DNA of 64,000 nucleotides from PALSA-270 sp963770915 (GCA_963770915.1 CAVYRG010000001.1:62001-126000), one strand, 5' to 3'. Counted from the first letter of the stretch, positions 1-9,323 are shown. Notes: generated from the letters alone by a model not told the origin. A program made the numbers and translations.

Positions 1-392
1 GCCACAAACCCCGGGCTGGCATAAAAGCGGAGAACCCTGCGCCAACTCTTGGCCGCGTAGCCGGTTTCTTCGCGCAGCTCGCGCTTGGCGGCGGCCAGCT
101 CTTTCTCGCCTTTGTCGATGCGGCCGGCCGGCAGCTCCCAAAGATACTTCTGGGCGGCGTGGCGATATTGACGCTCGAGCAAGACGAGCGGCTCGGCGCC
201 ACCCTCATCCACCGCCAGCACGACGACAGAGCCAGTGTGGTGAACGATGTCGCGGCGCGCCTGAATGCCCGAAGGTTCTCTTACCGTGTCGAAACTCACC
301 CAGAACGCCGGGCCTTGATAGACGACGCGGGAAGAGAGGACACGCGCTTTGGTTTTGGAACGCGGAGACTTTGCGCGAGAAGGTTTGGACAT
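1..392 (-). CDS. NUDIX hydrolase (ADP-ribose pyrophosphatase-like), 3' end off the window
   Basis: The gene reads leftwards from ATG at 392 and leaves the window open at base 1, so about 130 residues are visible. A Nudix box is clear: GRIDKGEKELAAAKREL followed by REETGY, fitting G-x5-E-x7-REUxEExGU. It is preceded by LWELPAG, the usual lead-in of ADP-ribose/ADP-sugar pyrophosphatases. By family it should hydrolyse a nucleoside diphosphate sugar in the cytoplasm with Mg2+. The first ~15 residues are basic and low-complexity, so the true start could lie further in. It follows the ymdB-like gene on the same strand by about 50 bases, probably in the same transcript. The exact substrate cannot be read from the sequence. 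Confidence 0.85.
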   Translation of the reverse strand, partial: MSKPSRAKSPRSKTKARVLSSRVVYQGPAFWVSFDTVREPSGIQARRDIVHHTGSVVVLAVDEGGAEPLVLLERQYRHAAQKYLWELPAGRIDKGEKELAAAKRELREETGYAAKSWRRVLRFYASPGFV

Positions 393-443
393 AAGAACAA
401 TATAAGGGAAGCGCGAAGATTCTGGGGTTGCGTTAGGGGTTCC

Positions 444-1236
444 TTAGTGGAGCATTACACGCTCGATCGCGCGAGCTTTTCCCGTGGCCTCGTCGCAATC
501 CACCACCACGGCGCACAGCCGCACGTCGCCGGTCGCCGGCTCAAAGCGCACCGGCATGTTGTTTAGGAATTTGCCGACGACCAGTTCTTTTTGAACGCCG
601 ATCACGCCATCGAACGGGCCGCTCATGCCTACATCTGTGATGTACGCCGTGCCTTCGGGTAAAACTCGCTCGTCGGCTGTAGGGACGTGCGTGTGCGTCC
701 CGACGACCGCTGTTACACGGCCATCCAGATACCATCCCAGAGAAATCTTCTCCGAAGTAGCCTCGGCGTGGATGTCGACCAGAACGACCTTCGCCTTCAG
801 GTGCTTGAGTAGCTCGTCGGCCACGCGGAAGGGGTCATCGTTGGCGGCCATGAAAACGCGCCCCTGCAGATTGATGACGGCGTAGGCGGCGCCGTTCTTC
901 TGGCCTTCATACAAGCCCCAGCCGGGCATTCCGGCCGGATAATTCGCCGGCCGCAGCACTCGCCGTGCCGGAGTATGCGGGTTCGCTTCCGCGGATTCGA
1001 AAATAATCGACAATCTCTCGCTTATCCCAAATGTGATTGCCGGTGGTGATGACGTCGATTCCCAGCTCGAACAGGTCTTCAGCGAGCGGAGGGGTAATGC
1101 CGAATCCGGCGGCCGCATTCTCGCCGTTGGCGATGATTAGATCAATGGCATGCTGTTTGACCAGCTGCGGCAGGCGGTCCTTTACGATCGCACGGCCCGG
1201 CCGGCCAAAAATATCTCCAATGAAGAGTATGTGCAT
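444..1236 (-). pseudogene. YmdB-family metallophosphoesterase, broken by one frameshift
   Basis: Two overlapping frames together give one full-length (~263 residue) YmdB/TIGR00282-type calcineurin-like phosphoesterase. The N-terminal part (1236 to about 1003) holds the metal motifs GDIFGRPGR, NGENAA and TGNHIWDKREI. The C-terminal part (about 1000 to 444) holds VLRPANYP, DIHAEATSEK, GTHTHVPTADERVLP and DVGMSGP. The frames join at an AAAA run at 1000-1003 (TTTT on the coding strand). Removing one T restores a continuous family-like reading through DYFES. Family members act as cyclic-nucleotide or related phosphodiesterases. All metal ligands survive, so a sequencing or assembly indel is as likely as real decay. 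The ATG at 1236 begins MHILFIGDIFG, the canonical start. Confidence 0.8.
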
Positions 1237-1294
1237 GGTCCCGTTGCGATGGTAACACGGCGATTTTGCGCGGTTGGCAGCAGGGCAACTAGAG

Positions 1295-2836
1295 CTACGG
1301 TGCAGGAGTAAGTTCTGCCGTCTTGAGAAAGTCGTAATTACCGGACGAATTCAGCGTGAGATTCGTTACCCGCTTCGACGCCACCATGACGTTATCCACG
1401 TACCACAAATTGATGTAGGGCAAGTCAACGGAAAGGATGTGCTGGATCTCCACGTAGAGCTGCCTCCGCTTTCCCCGATTGGATTCGTAAACCGCTTGAG
1501 CGATGAGCGAGTCAACCTGAGGATTTCTGTAGAAGCCGCGATTTGCTCCATTTGGCGCAAATTTGCTGGAGTCGAACGCGTACTGGAACATGTCCGGATC
1601 TTCATTGCCGCCCACCCAGCGCAGGGCGTATATCTGAAATTCGCCGTGGGTCACGTCGGCAAAAAAAGTGGCAAACTCGAAGGTGCGAATGTCGAGGGCA
1701 ATGCCGACGTCGCGCAATTGCTGCTGCAGCACCGCCGCCAGCAGACGCGGGCTTTCATCGGAAGAGGTCTTCATGGTGAGATGGAAGCGCACCCCATTCA
1801 CCGCGGGATATCCAGCTTCATCGAGCAATGCACGCGCGCGGGCCAGATTGTGGGCGCAGCCGGGACCGTCGTTGCTGAAGGCCCAACTCTCCGGCGGAAG
1901 AACGCTGGATGCAGGCCGAGCGAAATCACGCAGCAAATAGTGAATCATGGGCTGGCGATCGATGGCACAGGCAATCGCCTGCCGCACACGAACATCTTTG
2001 AGAATCGGGTCGCGGAGGTTGAAGGCCAAATACGTGAGTTCCGTGCCGGGAGCTTCCAGTTCCTGCAGATTCCGCTCCCGCCTGAGCGCCAGCACGGTGT
2101 CGGAGGTCAAGGCGTTGATGGCGACGTCCGCGCTGCCCTTGCGCAGTTCAAGGGCACGCGTGGTCATATCCGGAGTGATGATAAAACGTACCCGCTGCAG
2201 GTGCGCTTTCTCACCCCAGTAGGCGTCGTTGCGCTCGATCACCACATCGCGGTCCTGCTCTGCGCTCACAAAGCGGAACGGCCCGGAGCCGATCGGCTTA
2301 CGCCCTTCTTCTTCGCCGCTGCCGTACGGCACGATTCCAATCGCTGCGCCAGAAAGGTTCCACAACAAAGACGAGAAGGGCCTTTTCAGACGGAAGATGA
2401 CGGTATAAGGATCTGGCGCGTCAATGCGGTCCACCGGGCTGTAGGTGGCCGTTTTGGTGGTGCGAATCTTGCCCTGTAGCAGGGAATCGAATGTCCACTT
2501 CACATCGCGCGAGGTGAGCGGTTGGCCATCATGAAAGCTAACGCCGTGGCGCAAATGAAAAATGTAGGTGAGCGGATCGGAAATGTCCCAGCTTTCGGCC
2601 AATCCGGGCTGGACATCGAAGTGCGCGTCCCGCGTCAGAATGTCGTCGAACAGCAATTCGTCGATGCGTTCCGATTGCGCATCAATCCCTACTCGCGGAT
2701 CAAGGTTGGCCGGGCTGCTTTCGATCGTCATCACCAGCGTGTTGGGATCGGGCTTTCGGGAACAGGAAGCAGCCAGCAAAGCGATTCCCAGCGTGAGAAC
2801 ATTGGTGAAAATATAACGCCAACGCGGAGCCCGCAT
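1295..2836 (-). CDS. Peptide-type ABC transporter substrate-binding lipoprotein (SBP family 5)
   Basis: A DppA/OppA-type solute-binding protein of about 513 residues. The chosen ATG (2836) gives a basic N-terminus, a hydrophobic stretch and the lipobox LAASC, so it should be a lipoprotein on the periplasmic side. Family signatures include TYIFHLRHGVSFHDGQPLTSRDV near residue 85-105 and later PYINLWYVD. GAGAG lies 7 bases before this start. Upstream alternatives at 2854 (ATG) and 2869 (TTG) would run into the end of anmK and push the signal peptide inwards. No permease or ATPase gene is adjacent. It sits directly after nagZ-anmK, so binding of cell-wall peptides or muropeptides (as MppA does) is a reasonable inference, not shown. 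Confidence 0.85.
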   Translation of the reverse strand: MRAPRWRYIFTNVLTLGIALLAASCSRKPDPNTLVMTIESSPANLDPRVGIDAQSERIDELLFDDILTRDAHFDVQPGLAESWDISDPLTYIFHLRHGVSFHDGQPLTSRDVKWTFDSLLQGKIRTTKTATYSPVDRIDAPDPYTVIFRLKRPFSSLLWNLSGAAIGIVPYGSGEEEGRKPIGSGPFRFVSAEQDRDVVIERNDAYWGEKAHLQRVRFIITPDMTTRALELRKGSADVAINALTSDTVLALRRERNLQELEAPGTELTYLAFNLRDPILKDVRVRQAIACAIDRQPMIHYLLRDFARPASSVLPPESWAFSNDGPGCAHNLARARALLDEAGYPAVNGVRFHLTMKTSSDESPRLLAAVLQQQLRDVGIALDIRTFEFATFFADVTHGEFQIYALRWVGGNEDPDMFQYAFDSSKFAPNGANRGFYRNPQVDSLIAQAVYESNRGKRRQLYVEIQHILSVDLPYINLWYVDNVMVASKRVTNLTLNSSGNYDFLKTAELTPAP

Positions 2837-2846
2837 CGCAACGCTC

Positions 2847-4013
2847 TCACGCATAGGAGATTTTCCCAAGTATTACAGAGCGGCGGGCTCCCGTCGCAGA
2901 AGGGACATTGGAAGGTTTGCGATTCCAGGTTTGATATGCCAGCAAAGCGAACGCGACCGCTTCTTTGGCTTTCGAGGGCAGCCCGAATTCATCGGAGGTG
3001 CGAAGCTTGAGCCCATGGGGCTGGATTGCATCCGCCAACATCGCCATGAGGGTCAGATTGCTGGCTCCTCCGCCGGAAACAATCAATTCACGGAATCTCC
3101 CGCTGGGCAAGACGTGCCTTCGCAGAGCATCAGCAATGGACCGCGCGGTTAGTGCCGTTGCAGTCGCAACGATATCTTGCTTTCTTGCTCCGCTGCAGAG
3201 GCGCAAGAACGCCTCTACGAATTCCCGTCCAAATTCCTCGCGCCCTGCCGTCTTGGGCGGTTTGCGGCGAAAGAACGGCCTTCGCAGCAACTCCCCGACC
3301 ACGCCATCGAGCACCTTTCCGGAAGCGGCCATCTTTCCCTTGGGGTCGTAGGGTTTGTTAAAAAGCAGCGCGGTCACGGCATCAATCACCATATTGCCGG
3401 GTCCGGTATCGAAAGCGAGGATTCGATCGGCCGACGCGCCCGCCGGAATGGCCGTGAGATTGGCAATGCCCCCGATGTTCTGAATCACGCGGCCGATGCG
3501 CCGATCACGACAGAGCAGATAATCCAGGTAGGGAACCAGCGGCGCGCCTTTTCCTCCGGCGGACATGTCTGCGGGACGAAAATCGGATACCACCGGAATA
3601 CCCACGCGCGAAGCGATTACGGAGGCTTCGCCGGTTTGCCAGGTGGCGGCAATGCGGTGTGCGAGAAATGGCGCCGCGTCGCCCTGATGGTAGAGGGTTT
3701 GCCCATGGCAGCCAACCAGCTCTGCCTTGATGCGAAATCGCCGCTGGGTACGCAAGACGGCTTCGGCATAGAGTTCGCCGAGAAGAAAATTCAGGCGGGA
3801 AAGATCCGCGACCTTAGCCTCCCGCGCGTTCATGGCGGCCAGTACAGCATGGCGAACGGAAGCTGGGTAAGGATACTCGGCGTGGGCGAGAAGCCGAATC
3901 GTCACAGGATCCTGGTTGTTTCGGCGGCCGACACGCCGCGAGTGCTCAATTTTCACCAGCGCAATGTCGATTCCGTCGGCCGAGGTCCCGCTCATCACTC
4001 CCGCGACGATCAT
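2847..4013 (-). CDS. anmK: Anhydro-N-acetylmuramic acid kinase
   Basis: The protein (388 residues) converts 1,6-anhydro-MurNAc plus ATP to MurNAc-6-phosphate in peptidoglycan recycling. Family motifs are present: GVMSGTSADGID at the N-terminus (nucleotide loop with the catalytic Asp), VGCHGQTLYH, QNIGGIANLT and DTGPGNMVID. The start is ATG at 4013, because MIVAGVMSGTSADG is the canonical N-terminus and the ATG overlaps the nagZ stop as ATGA, indicating translational coupling. An upstream in-frame extension to 4076 is basic and unrelated to the family. With nagZ upstream it makes a two-step recycling unit. The next enzyme, MurQ etherase, is not in the window. Confidence 0.95.
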   Translation of the reverse strand: MIVAGVMSGTSADGIDIALVKIEHSRRVGRRNNQDPVTIRLLAHAEYPYPASVRHAVLAAMNAREAKVADLSRLNFLLGELYAEAVLRTQRRFRIKAELVGCHGQTLYHQGDAAPFLAHRIAATWQTGEASVIASRVGIPVVSDFRPADMSAGGKGAPLVPYLDYLLCRDRRIGRVIQNIGGIANLTAIPAGASADRILAFDTGPGNMVIDAVTALLFNKPYDPKGKMAASGKVLDGVVGELLRRPFFRRKPPKTAGREEFGREFVEAFLRLCSGARKQDIVATATALTARSIADALRRHVLPSGRFRELIVSGGGASNLTLMAMLADAIQPHGLKLRTSDEFGLPSKAKEAVAFALLAYQTWNRKPSNVPSATGARRSVILGKISYA

Positions 4014-5128
4014 GATTCCGTCCGCCGCTCCGCGGCCTGCACGCCTGCGAGCCGCACCTCTTCGGAGAATTCCCACAGTTGCCGTTTGAGCCTTCCAACT
4101 CTTGCCGAACTCGGCGACGCAACCCGGCGTTTTAACTCGGGAGATTTCCTGGCGAAGGTCATCACGCGCGTCACCGATTCGTTGACTCTCCCCGCGAACC
4201 GCGGATCACGTTCAGCTTCAGAGACGAGCGTCTCATAGCAGCGCACAATGCGGTCTTCCTGGTGGCAAACCAGGCACAGATCTCCGCCGGCGCGAATGTG
4301 CATGACCGCGGCTTGTTCAATGGGCGCGGCTTCGAGCACTCCTCCCATTTCCAGATCGTCCGAAATCACCAAACCACGATAGCCGATCTTTCCGCGCAGC
4401 ACCTGGGTGATCCATTGTTCCGAAAGCGAGGCGGGCGTTCGCCGTTTTGTAACGGCAGGATAGCTCGCGTGTCCCACCAGCACCATTAGCGCCTGACGCC
4501 GCAGCGCACGATAGGGATAGATATCCTCCGCCCACAGCTTCTTCCACGATTTCGCAACACTCGGCAATTCGCGATGCGTATCGAGATTCGCTTCCCCCAG
4601 GCCGGGGAAGTGCTTGGCCGCGCCCACTACGCCCGCCGAGCGAAGTCCGGCCAAAAATTCCCGAGCGTAGAGCACGACATCTTTAGGCTTCGCCGAAACC
4701 GCGCGCGAACTCATCACTGCCCGCGATGCCGGCAGCGCCAAGTCGACGACCGGCGCGAGGTCGGTGTTAAAGCCCAGCGTGCGGCAGGAATCGCCAATCA
4801 CTTTGCCGTGAGCGCGAAAGAGTTTGCGACTCCGCGAAGCGAAAACATCCGCGGGCGAAGGCGCGGGGCCAAGCACTTTTCGCAAGCGATCGACCCTGCC
4901 GCCTTCGAGGTCCACGCATTTGAACAACGGTCCGGCCACGCATTTCTGGCACTCCGCGAGCAGCCTGTGCGTTTGCTCGGCAGTGACAATGTTGCGGGCG
5001 AACAGAATCACGCCCGCCGGCTGCAATCGCTTAAGCAGCGAAGCCAGCCGCGCCGACATTTCGACGCCTTCAAAACCGAGGATGAGAAGCTTGCCGACCT
5101 GTCGAACTGGAGATCTTGCCTTGGGCAC
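4010..5128 (-). CDS. nagZ: Beta-N-acetylhexosaminidase, GH3 (NagZ type)
   Basis: A 372-residue glycoside hydrolase family 3 enzyme expected to remove N-acetylglucosamine from anhydro-muropeptides in the cytoplasm. Visible signatures are QPAGVILFARNI, CVDLEGGRVDRLR, GFNTDLAPVVDL, AKHFPGLGEANLDTHRELP (substrate and His-Asp loop) and VISDDLEMGG with the nucleophile Asp. The start is a GTG giving MPKARSPVRQVGKL; no in-frame ATG lies just upstream. It has no signal peptide, consistent with cytoplasmic recycling. The last ~60 residues, rich in Arg and Ser, extend past the normal barrel. The stop overlaps the anmK start, and mutS ends 59 bases upstream. Confidence 0.93.
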   Translation of the reverse strand: MPKARSPVRQVGKLLILGFEGVEMSARLASLLKRLQPAGVILFARNIVTAEQTHRLLAECQKCVAGPLFKCVDLEGGRVDRLRKVLGPAPSPADVFASRSRKLFRAHGKVIGDSCRTLGFNTDLAPVVDLALPASRAVMSSRAVSAKPKDVVLYAREFLAGLRSAGVVGAAKHFPGLGEANLDTHRELPSVAKSWKKLWAEDIYPYRALRRQALMVLVGHASYPAVTKRRTPASLSEQWITQVLRGKIGYRGLVISDDLEMGGVLEAAPIEQAAVMHIRAGGDLCLVCHQEDRIVRCYETLVSEAERDPRFAGRVNESVTRVMTFARKSPELKRRVASPSSARVGRLKRQLWEFSEEVRLAGVQAAERRTES

Positions 5129-5187
5129 GAGAACGATGGCCTCATTTGTAGCCCCGGCGTCTTGCCGGATAAAACGTGGCGCCGCGG

Positions 5188-7821
5188 TTAGTCGATCTGC
5201 CGCTTCAATTCCGCCAGCAGATTCAGCGCCTCGAGCGGTGTAAGGCGATTCAGGTCCACCTCGCGCAACTGTTCCAGCACCGGCTGCGAAAGCGGCGTGA
5301 AGATGGTCAGTTGCGGCGATTGCGGCCGCGCCCCAGGTGAAAGATGTCCGGTCACTTCCGTCTCCGCCGACTCGTGCTCAGCCAGCACTTCTCTCGCTCG
5401 CTCGATAACTTCGCCCGGCAGCCCAGCCAGTTTTGCCACTTCGATTCCGTAGCTGCGATCGGCGGCGCCGGGCTCAACCTTGCGCAAAAACACGATCCCG
5501 CTACCGGTTTCTTTTACCGCGACGTGATAGTTCTTCACCCCGGGCAGGGCATTCGCCAGCTCGGTCAATTCAAAGTAGTGCGTGGCGAACAGCGTTTTCG
5601 CTCGCGTACGGCTATGGATAAACTCGACTGCCGCCCAGGCGATGGCCAGCCCATCATAAGTAGACGTTCCGCGCCCAACTTCGTCGAGCAAGATGAGCGA
5701 CCGCGGCGTTGCCGTGTGAAGGATGGCCGCCGTCTCGGTCATTTCGACCATAAAGGTGGAGCGGCCGCGGGCCAGGTTGTCGCTGGCGCCGATGCGCGTG
5801 AACACGCGGTCCACCACTCCCAAGCGCGCCGAGCGCGCCGGAACAAACGACCCCATCTGCGCCATGATCACGGTGAGCGCGGCCTGCCGCAAATAAGTCG
5901 ACTTGCCGCCCATGTTCGGCCCGGTCAGCACGAGAACCGTGTGCGTAGTCGAATCTAGGTACAAACCGTTCGGCACAAAGCGCTCGCCGCCGCCAAGCTC
6001 CTGCTGCTCGATGACGGGATGCCGGCCTTCCACGACCTCAATATCGGAGGAGTTGTCGAAGTGCGGACGGCAGTAGTTGCGCAGGGCGGCGACGTGCGCC
6101 AGCGAGGCAAGCACGTCGACTTCCGCCAGCGCCAGCGCAGTTTGCCGTATGCGCCGCGCCTCCGCTGCGATTGCCGAACGCAGTTCCGCGAACAGCCGCC
6201 GCTCAATCTCGACGATTTTCTCTTGGGCGTCAAGAATCTTCGATTCGTACTCTTTCAGCTCAGGAGTAGTGAAGCGCTCCGCGCCGACCAAGGTTTGCTT
6301 GCGCTCATAGTCGGCAGGAACCAGGTGCAGATTTGGCTTCGAGACCTCAAGGTAATAGCCAAAAATGGAGTTGAACTTCACCTTGAGTGACCCGATTCCG
6401 GTCCGCTGCCGCTCGCGCTGCTCGATCTGAGCGAGGAATTGCTTGCTGTTGCGGCTGAGGTCGCGCAACTGGTCAAGTTCCCTGTCCACTCCGTGTTCGA
6501 TCACTCCGCCGTCGCTCAGGGAAATGGGCGGCTCCGGGACAATCGCCTTCTGGATGCGCTCGCGCAGATCGCCTAACTCGTCGAGAGAAGCATGCAGAGT
6601 TTGCGACCGAGTTGCTGTAAATCTTGCCAGCGCAGCGCGGGCTGCGGGCAACTTCGCCAGTGAGGCAGCCAGCGCCAGCACATCGCGGGGATTTGCCGTC
6701 TCCAGGGTTACCCGGCTCAGCAGGCGTTCCAGATCGAGCACGCCGTCGATGGCGCGGCGCAATTCCTCCCGCCCGACAGTTTCCTTGACTTGCAACTCCA
6801 CCGCGTCCAGCCGCGCGTTAATCTCCGCCAAATCAATCGATGGCCGAAGCAGCCACGAGCGCAGCAGGCGTTTGCCCATAGGGGTGACAGTGGCGTCGAT
6901 GGCTCGGAACAACGTCATACCGGCGTCGCTGCCGGTGAACAGTGGCTCGATCAGTTCGAGATTCCGCACCGTGACCGCGTCGAGCACCAGGCAGTTCTGC
7001 CGCTCATAAAAGCCGATGCGATCGACGTGGTCGAGCGTCCCGCGCTGCGTCGAGCGCACGTAATAGAGAATTGCGCCCGCGGCCGCGGCCGCGGCCGGTT
7101 TGCCTGCCAGGCCAAAGCCTTCGAGAGAGAGAACACCAAAATGATTTTCCAGCAGCGGAACGGCGTGGTCAGGCGCGAATATCCAATCATCCAAAGGAGT
7201 TTCCGCCCAGCCCTCCTCGCCTTTGCGCGGCTGCGGCACATTGCGCGTGCCGGCCTGCCTTCGGCCTTCGAACAGCGGCGCCGAAGATCCATACAGCACT
7301 TCTTTCGGCCGCAGCTGCAGCAGCTCGTCCTGAATCCTGCGGTCCGCGTCGGCACCTCGAAATTCAGTGGCGCGAAATTCTCCCGTGGAAAGGTCCAGCG
7401 CTGCGAATCCCGCCCGGTCTTCGCTTTGCGCCAGCGCAGCCAGAAAGTTGTTCTCCTCCGAACTCAGCCCCGCATCGGCCGCCGTGCCGGGCGTGACCAC
7501 GCGTGTGACTTCACGCCGCACCAGCTTTTTGGCTAACCTCGGATCCTCCACTTGCTCGCATACGGCCACCTTGAATCCTTTGCGAATCAGCTTCGCAATG
7601 TAGGATTCGGCCGCGTGGTAGGGTACGCCGCACATCGGCACCTTGATGCCTTTTTCCTTATTGCGCGAGGTCAATGTGATTTGCAGTTCGCGCGCGGCCA
7701 GGATGGCATCGTCGAAGAAAAGCTCATAGAAATCGCCCAGGCGAAAGAAAAGAAGGGCGGTGGGATGCTCTTTCTTGATCGCGGCGTATTGCCGCATCAG
7801 CGGCGTGGACGACTCGGTCAT
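5188..7821 (-). CDS. mutS: DNA mismatch repair protein MutS
   Basis: Full-length MutS of 877 residues, which recognises mismatches and small loops and recruits MutL. The mismatch-reading motif is in LGDFYELF near residues 28-35. The connector and lever regions follow, then the ATPase: Walker A GPNMGGKST near 634-642, Walker B LILLDEVGRGTSTYDG near 708-722, and the conserved FATHYFELTEL. The C-terminus ends in LEALNLLAELKRQI, typical of the helix-turn-helix dimerisation end. ATG at 7821 is preceded by a short intergenic region shared with the divergent galT-like gene, so a promoter lies within 7822-7920. It appears to head the minus-strand run mutS-nagZ-anmK-SBP. Confidence 0.97.
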   Translation of the reverse strand: MTESSTPLMRQYAAIKKEHPTALLFFRLGDFYELFFDDAILAARELQITLTSRNKEKGIKVPMCGVPYHAAESYIAKLIRKGFKVAVCEQVEDPRLAKKLVRREVTRVVTPGTAADAGLSSEENNFLAALAQSEDRAGFAALDLSTGEFRATEFRGADADRRIQDELLQLRPKEVLYGSSAPLFEGRRQAGTRNVPQPRKGEEGWAETPLDDWIFAPDHAVPLLENHFGVLSLEGFGLAGKPAAAAAAGAILYYVRSTQRGTLDHVDRIGFYERQNCLVLDAVTVRNLELIEPLFTGSDAGMTLFRAIDATVTPMGKRLLRSWLLRPSIDLAEINARLDAVELQVKETVGREELRRAIDGVLDLERLLSRVTLETANPRDVLALAASLAKLPAARAALARFTATRSQTLHASLDELGDLRERIQKAIVPEPPISLSDGGVIEHGVDRELDQLRDLSRNSKQFLAQIEQRERQRTGIGSLKVKFNSIFGYYLEVSKPNLHLVPADYERKQTLVGAERFTTPELKEYESKILDAQEKIVEIERRLFAELRSAIAAEARRIRQTALALAEVDVLASLAHVAALRNYCRPHFDNSSDIEVVEGRHPVIEQQELGGGERFVPNGLYLDSTTHTVLVLTGPNMGGKSTYLRQAALTVIMAQMGSFVPARSARLGVVDRVFTRIGASDNLARGRSTFMVEMTETAAILHTATPRSLILLDEVGRGTSTYDGLAIAWAAVEFIHSRTRAKTLFATHYFELTELANALPGVKNYHVAVKETGSGIVFLRKVEPGAADRSYGIEVAKLAGLPGEVIERAREVLAEHESAETEVTGHLSPGARPQSPQLTIFTPLSQPVLEQLREVDLNRLTPLEALNLLAELKRQID

Positions 7822-7920
7822 TGCGAGGAGTTCGTTCGCGGATTATAACAAACCAGAAGCATCAGCCTCCGGGGCCCACGCCAGTTGACGTAGGCTCGCG
7901 CGAGTGCTTTCCTTACTGCC

Positions 7921-8913
7921 ATGGAACTTCGCAAAGACCCCATTACCCGTTCCTGGGTGATGATTGGCGATGATGGGCCCGAATTAGCCCCGCGTTTTGG
8001 GCCTTGCCAATTCTGTCCCGACTCGCTCGCGCCAGCACACTTTGTCTCCAGTCTGCCTGGGATCGAGGGCAAGCCCTGGTCGGCCCGCGCGGTGGTTCAC
8101 CCCGCGCCCCTCTATCGCGTCGAAGGCGACCCGGCCCGGCGTGGAGACGGATTGTACGACCAGATGCAGTCTGTGGGCGCGCACGAAGTGCTGGTCGAAA
8201 ACCCCAAACATGACCTTCATCTGTGGAAGGCGAGCGATGCGGAAATTGAGCCTTTCCTGCAGCTAACTGCGCAGCGGATTCAAGACCTCAAGGGCGACGG
8301 CCGCTTCAAGTACGTCAGCATTTTCAAGAATTACGGCGCGAGTGCAGGCCAGGAATTTTCGCATCCCAATTCGCAGCTCACCGCGACCACATTTGTCCCC
8401 CGCCGGGTGCTCTACGAACTGCGCGCTTGCCGCGAGTACTTCAAGCAGAAAGAGCGCTGCGTTTTTTGCGACATCATTTCTCAGGAAGCGCAGCAGAACC
8501 TGCGCCTGGTTGAATTTCGCGGAGACTTTGTTGCCCTGGTTCCTTACGCGCCCCGTGTCCCCTATGAAACCTGGATTCTGCCTCGCACTCACGAGGCTGC
8601 TTTTGAGCGCTTCGTCTTGAACCGGCACGGGTCGCTGCGGGATCTGGCGGCCCTGCTACGGCGCACGCTCCAGCGCATTCGGACCATTACTGAGGATTTT
8701 CATCTCGTACTGCACACCTCTCCCAATAGCCAGCATCCTTCGAAGAGACTGGGATACTGGAAAACGCTGGACGAGGACTACCATTGGCACATCGAGATTC
8801 TGCCGATCCTGGCCTCGCGGGGGAAATCGTACACCTTCAAAGAGGTTTACTACTCGCCGGTCCGGTCGGAGACCGCTGCAAGGCGTCTGCGCGAGGCCAA
8901 GATCGATGCATGA
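7921..8913 (+). CDS. Galactose-1-phosphate uridylyltransferase-like protein, nucleophile His replaced
   Basis: A 330-residue two-HIT-domain nucleotidyltransferase of the GalT type. The N-terminal half has the zinc pair CQFC (residues 29 and 32) and a KDPITRSWV start. The second half has RCVFCDI, a WILPRTHE segment and the HWHIEI motif. Known GalT enzymes carry HPHxQ with the second His as the uridylylated nucleophile. Here residues 148-152 read HPNSQ, so Asn stands where the nucleophile should be. The rest of the fold is intact, so the protein may be a divergent nucleotidyltransferase or phosphorylase with another substrate, or it may bind without transferring. No galK or galE is nearby. A hypothetical gene overlaps its end by 8 bases. 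Confidence 0.8.
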   Translation: MELRKDPITRSWVMIGDDGPELAPRFGPCQFCPDSLAPAHFVSSLPGIEGKPWSARAVVHPAPLYRVEGDPARRGDGLYDQMQSVGAHEVLVENPKHDLHLWKASDAEIEPFLQLTAQRIQDLKGDGRFKYVSIFKNYGASAGQEFSHPNSQLTATTFVPRRVLYELRACREYFKQKERCVFCDIISQEAQQNLRLVEFRGDFVALVPYAPRVPYETWILPRTHEAAFERFVLNRHGSLRDLAALLRRTLQRIRTITEDFHLVLHTSPNSQHPSKRLGYWKTLDEDYHWHIEILPILASRGKSYTFKEVYYSPVRSETAARRLREAKIDA

Positions 8914-9286
8914 GAACGCGCCCATGACCGTCCGCCGCATGAAGACTTATACGGGTGGTCAGGGGTACGTCTACCAGTACTACTTTGTGGGAAAGCGCTC
9001 GGCTTTGCCGGCTCCGTCAGAAATTCCGGCCGACGAATTTATTTTCGACGTGACCGCGGATCGCAAAACCACCTTTTCGGTCAGCGTGTTTCTGACCCAG
9101 GCGGCGCTGCGAGGATGGGCCTCCGCCCACGGTCGCGCCCTTAGCGAAGCCGAAGAATATGGCGCGGCGAAAATGCGCTTGTTCCAGGCCTTTGACGAAA
9201 TTGAAAACATGATGGCCGATGGCCGGCGGTTGCTGGTCGATTCCGCCACGCTTGAGCAGCTTTTGGCGGCTCTGCGCGTGGACTAA
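8906..9286 (+). CDS. Conserved hypothetical protein downstream of galT-like gene
   Basis: A 126-residue soluble protein of unknown function. It contains MKTYTGGQGYVYQYYFVGKR followed by a beta-rich core (FIFDVTADRKTTFSVSVFL) and a helical second half ending in LEQLLAALRVD. No catalytic motif, signal peptide or membrane segment is seen. The first ATG at 8906 overlaps the galT-like stop by 8 bases. ATGs at 8924 (MTVRR) or 8939 (MKTYT) are plausible starts, and the last gives the cleanest N-terminus. The close overlap argues for co-translation with the galT-like gene. Confidence 0.7.
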   Translation: MHENAPMTVRRMKTYTGGQGYVYQYYFVGKRSALPAPSEIPADEFIFDVTADRKTTFSVSVFLTQAALRGWASAHGRALSEAEEYGAAKMRLFQAFDEIENMMADGRRLLVDSATLEQLLAALRVD

Positions 9287-9323
9287 AGTGCAGAGGAGCT
9301 AGCGGTCGCGGTCTCCTGCCCTG

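Noticed and set aside
1274..2479. Long plus-strand frame (401 codons)
   Set aside because: It is fully antisense to the family-5 binding protein, shows no domain and has the composition expected of a reverse frame in GC-rich DNA.
3177..4238. Plus-strand frame of 353 codons
   Set aside because: Antisense to anmK and the end of nagZ, both of which have clear family motifs.
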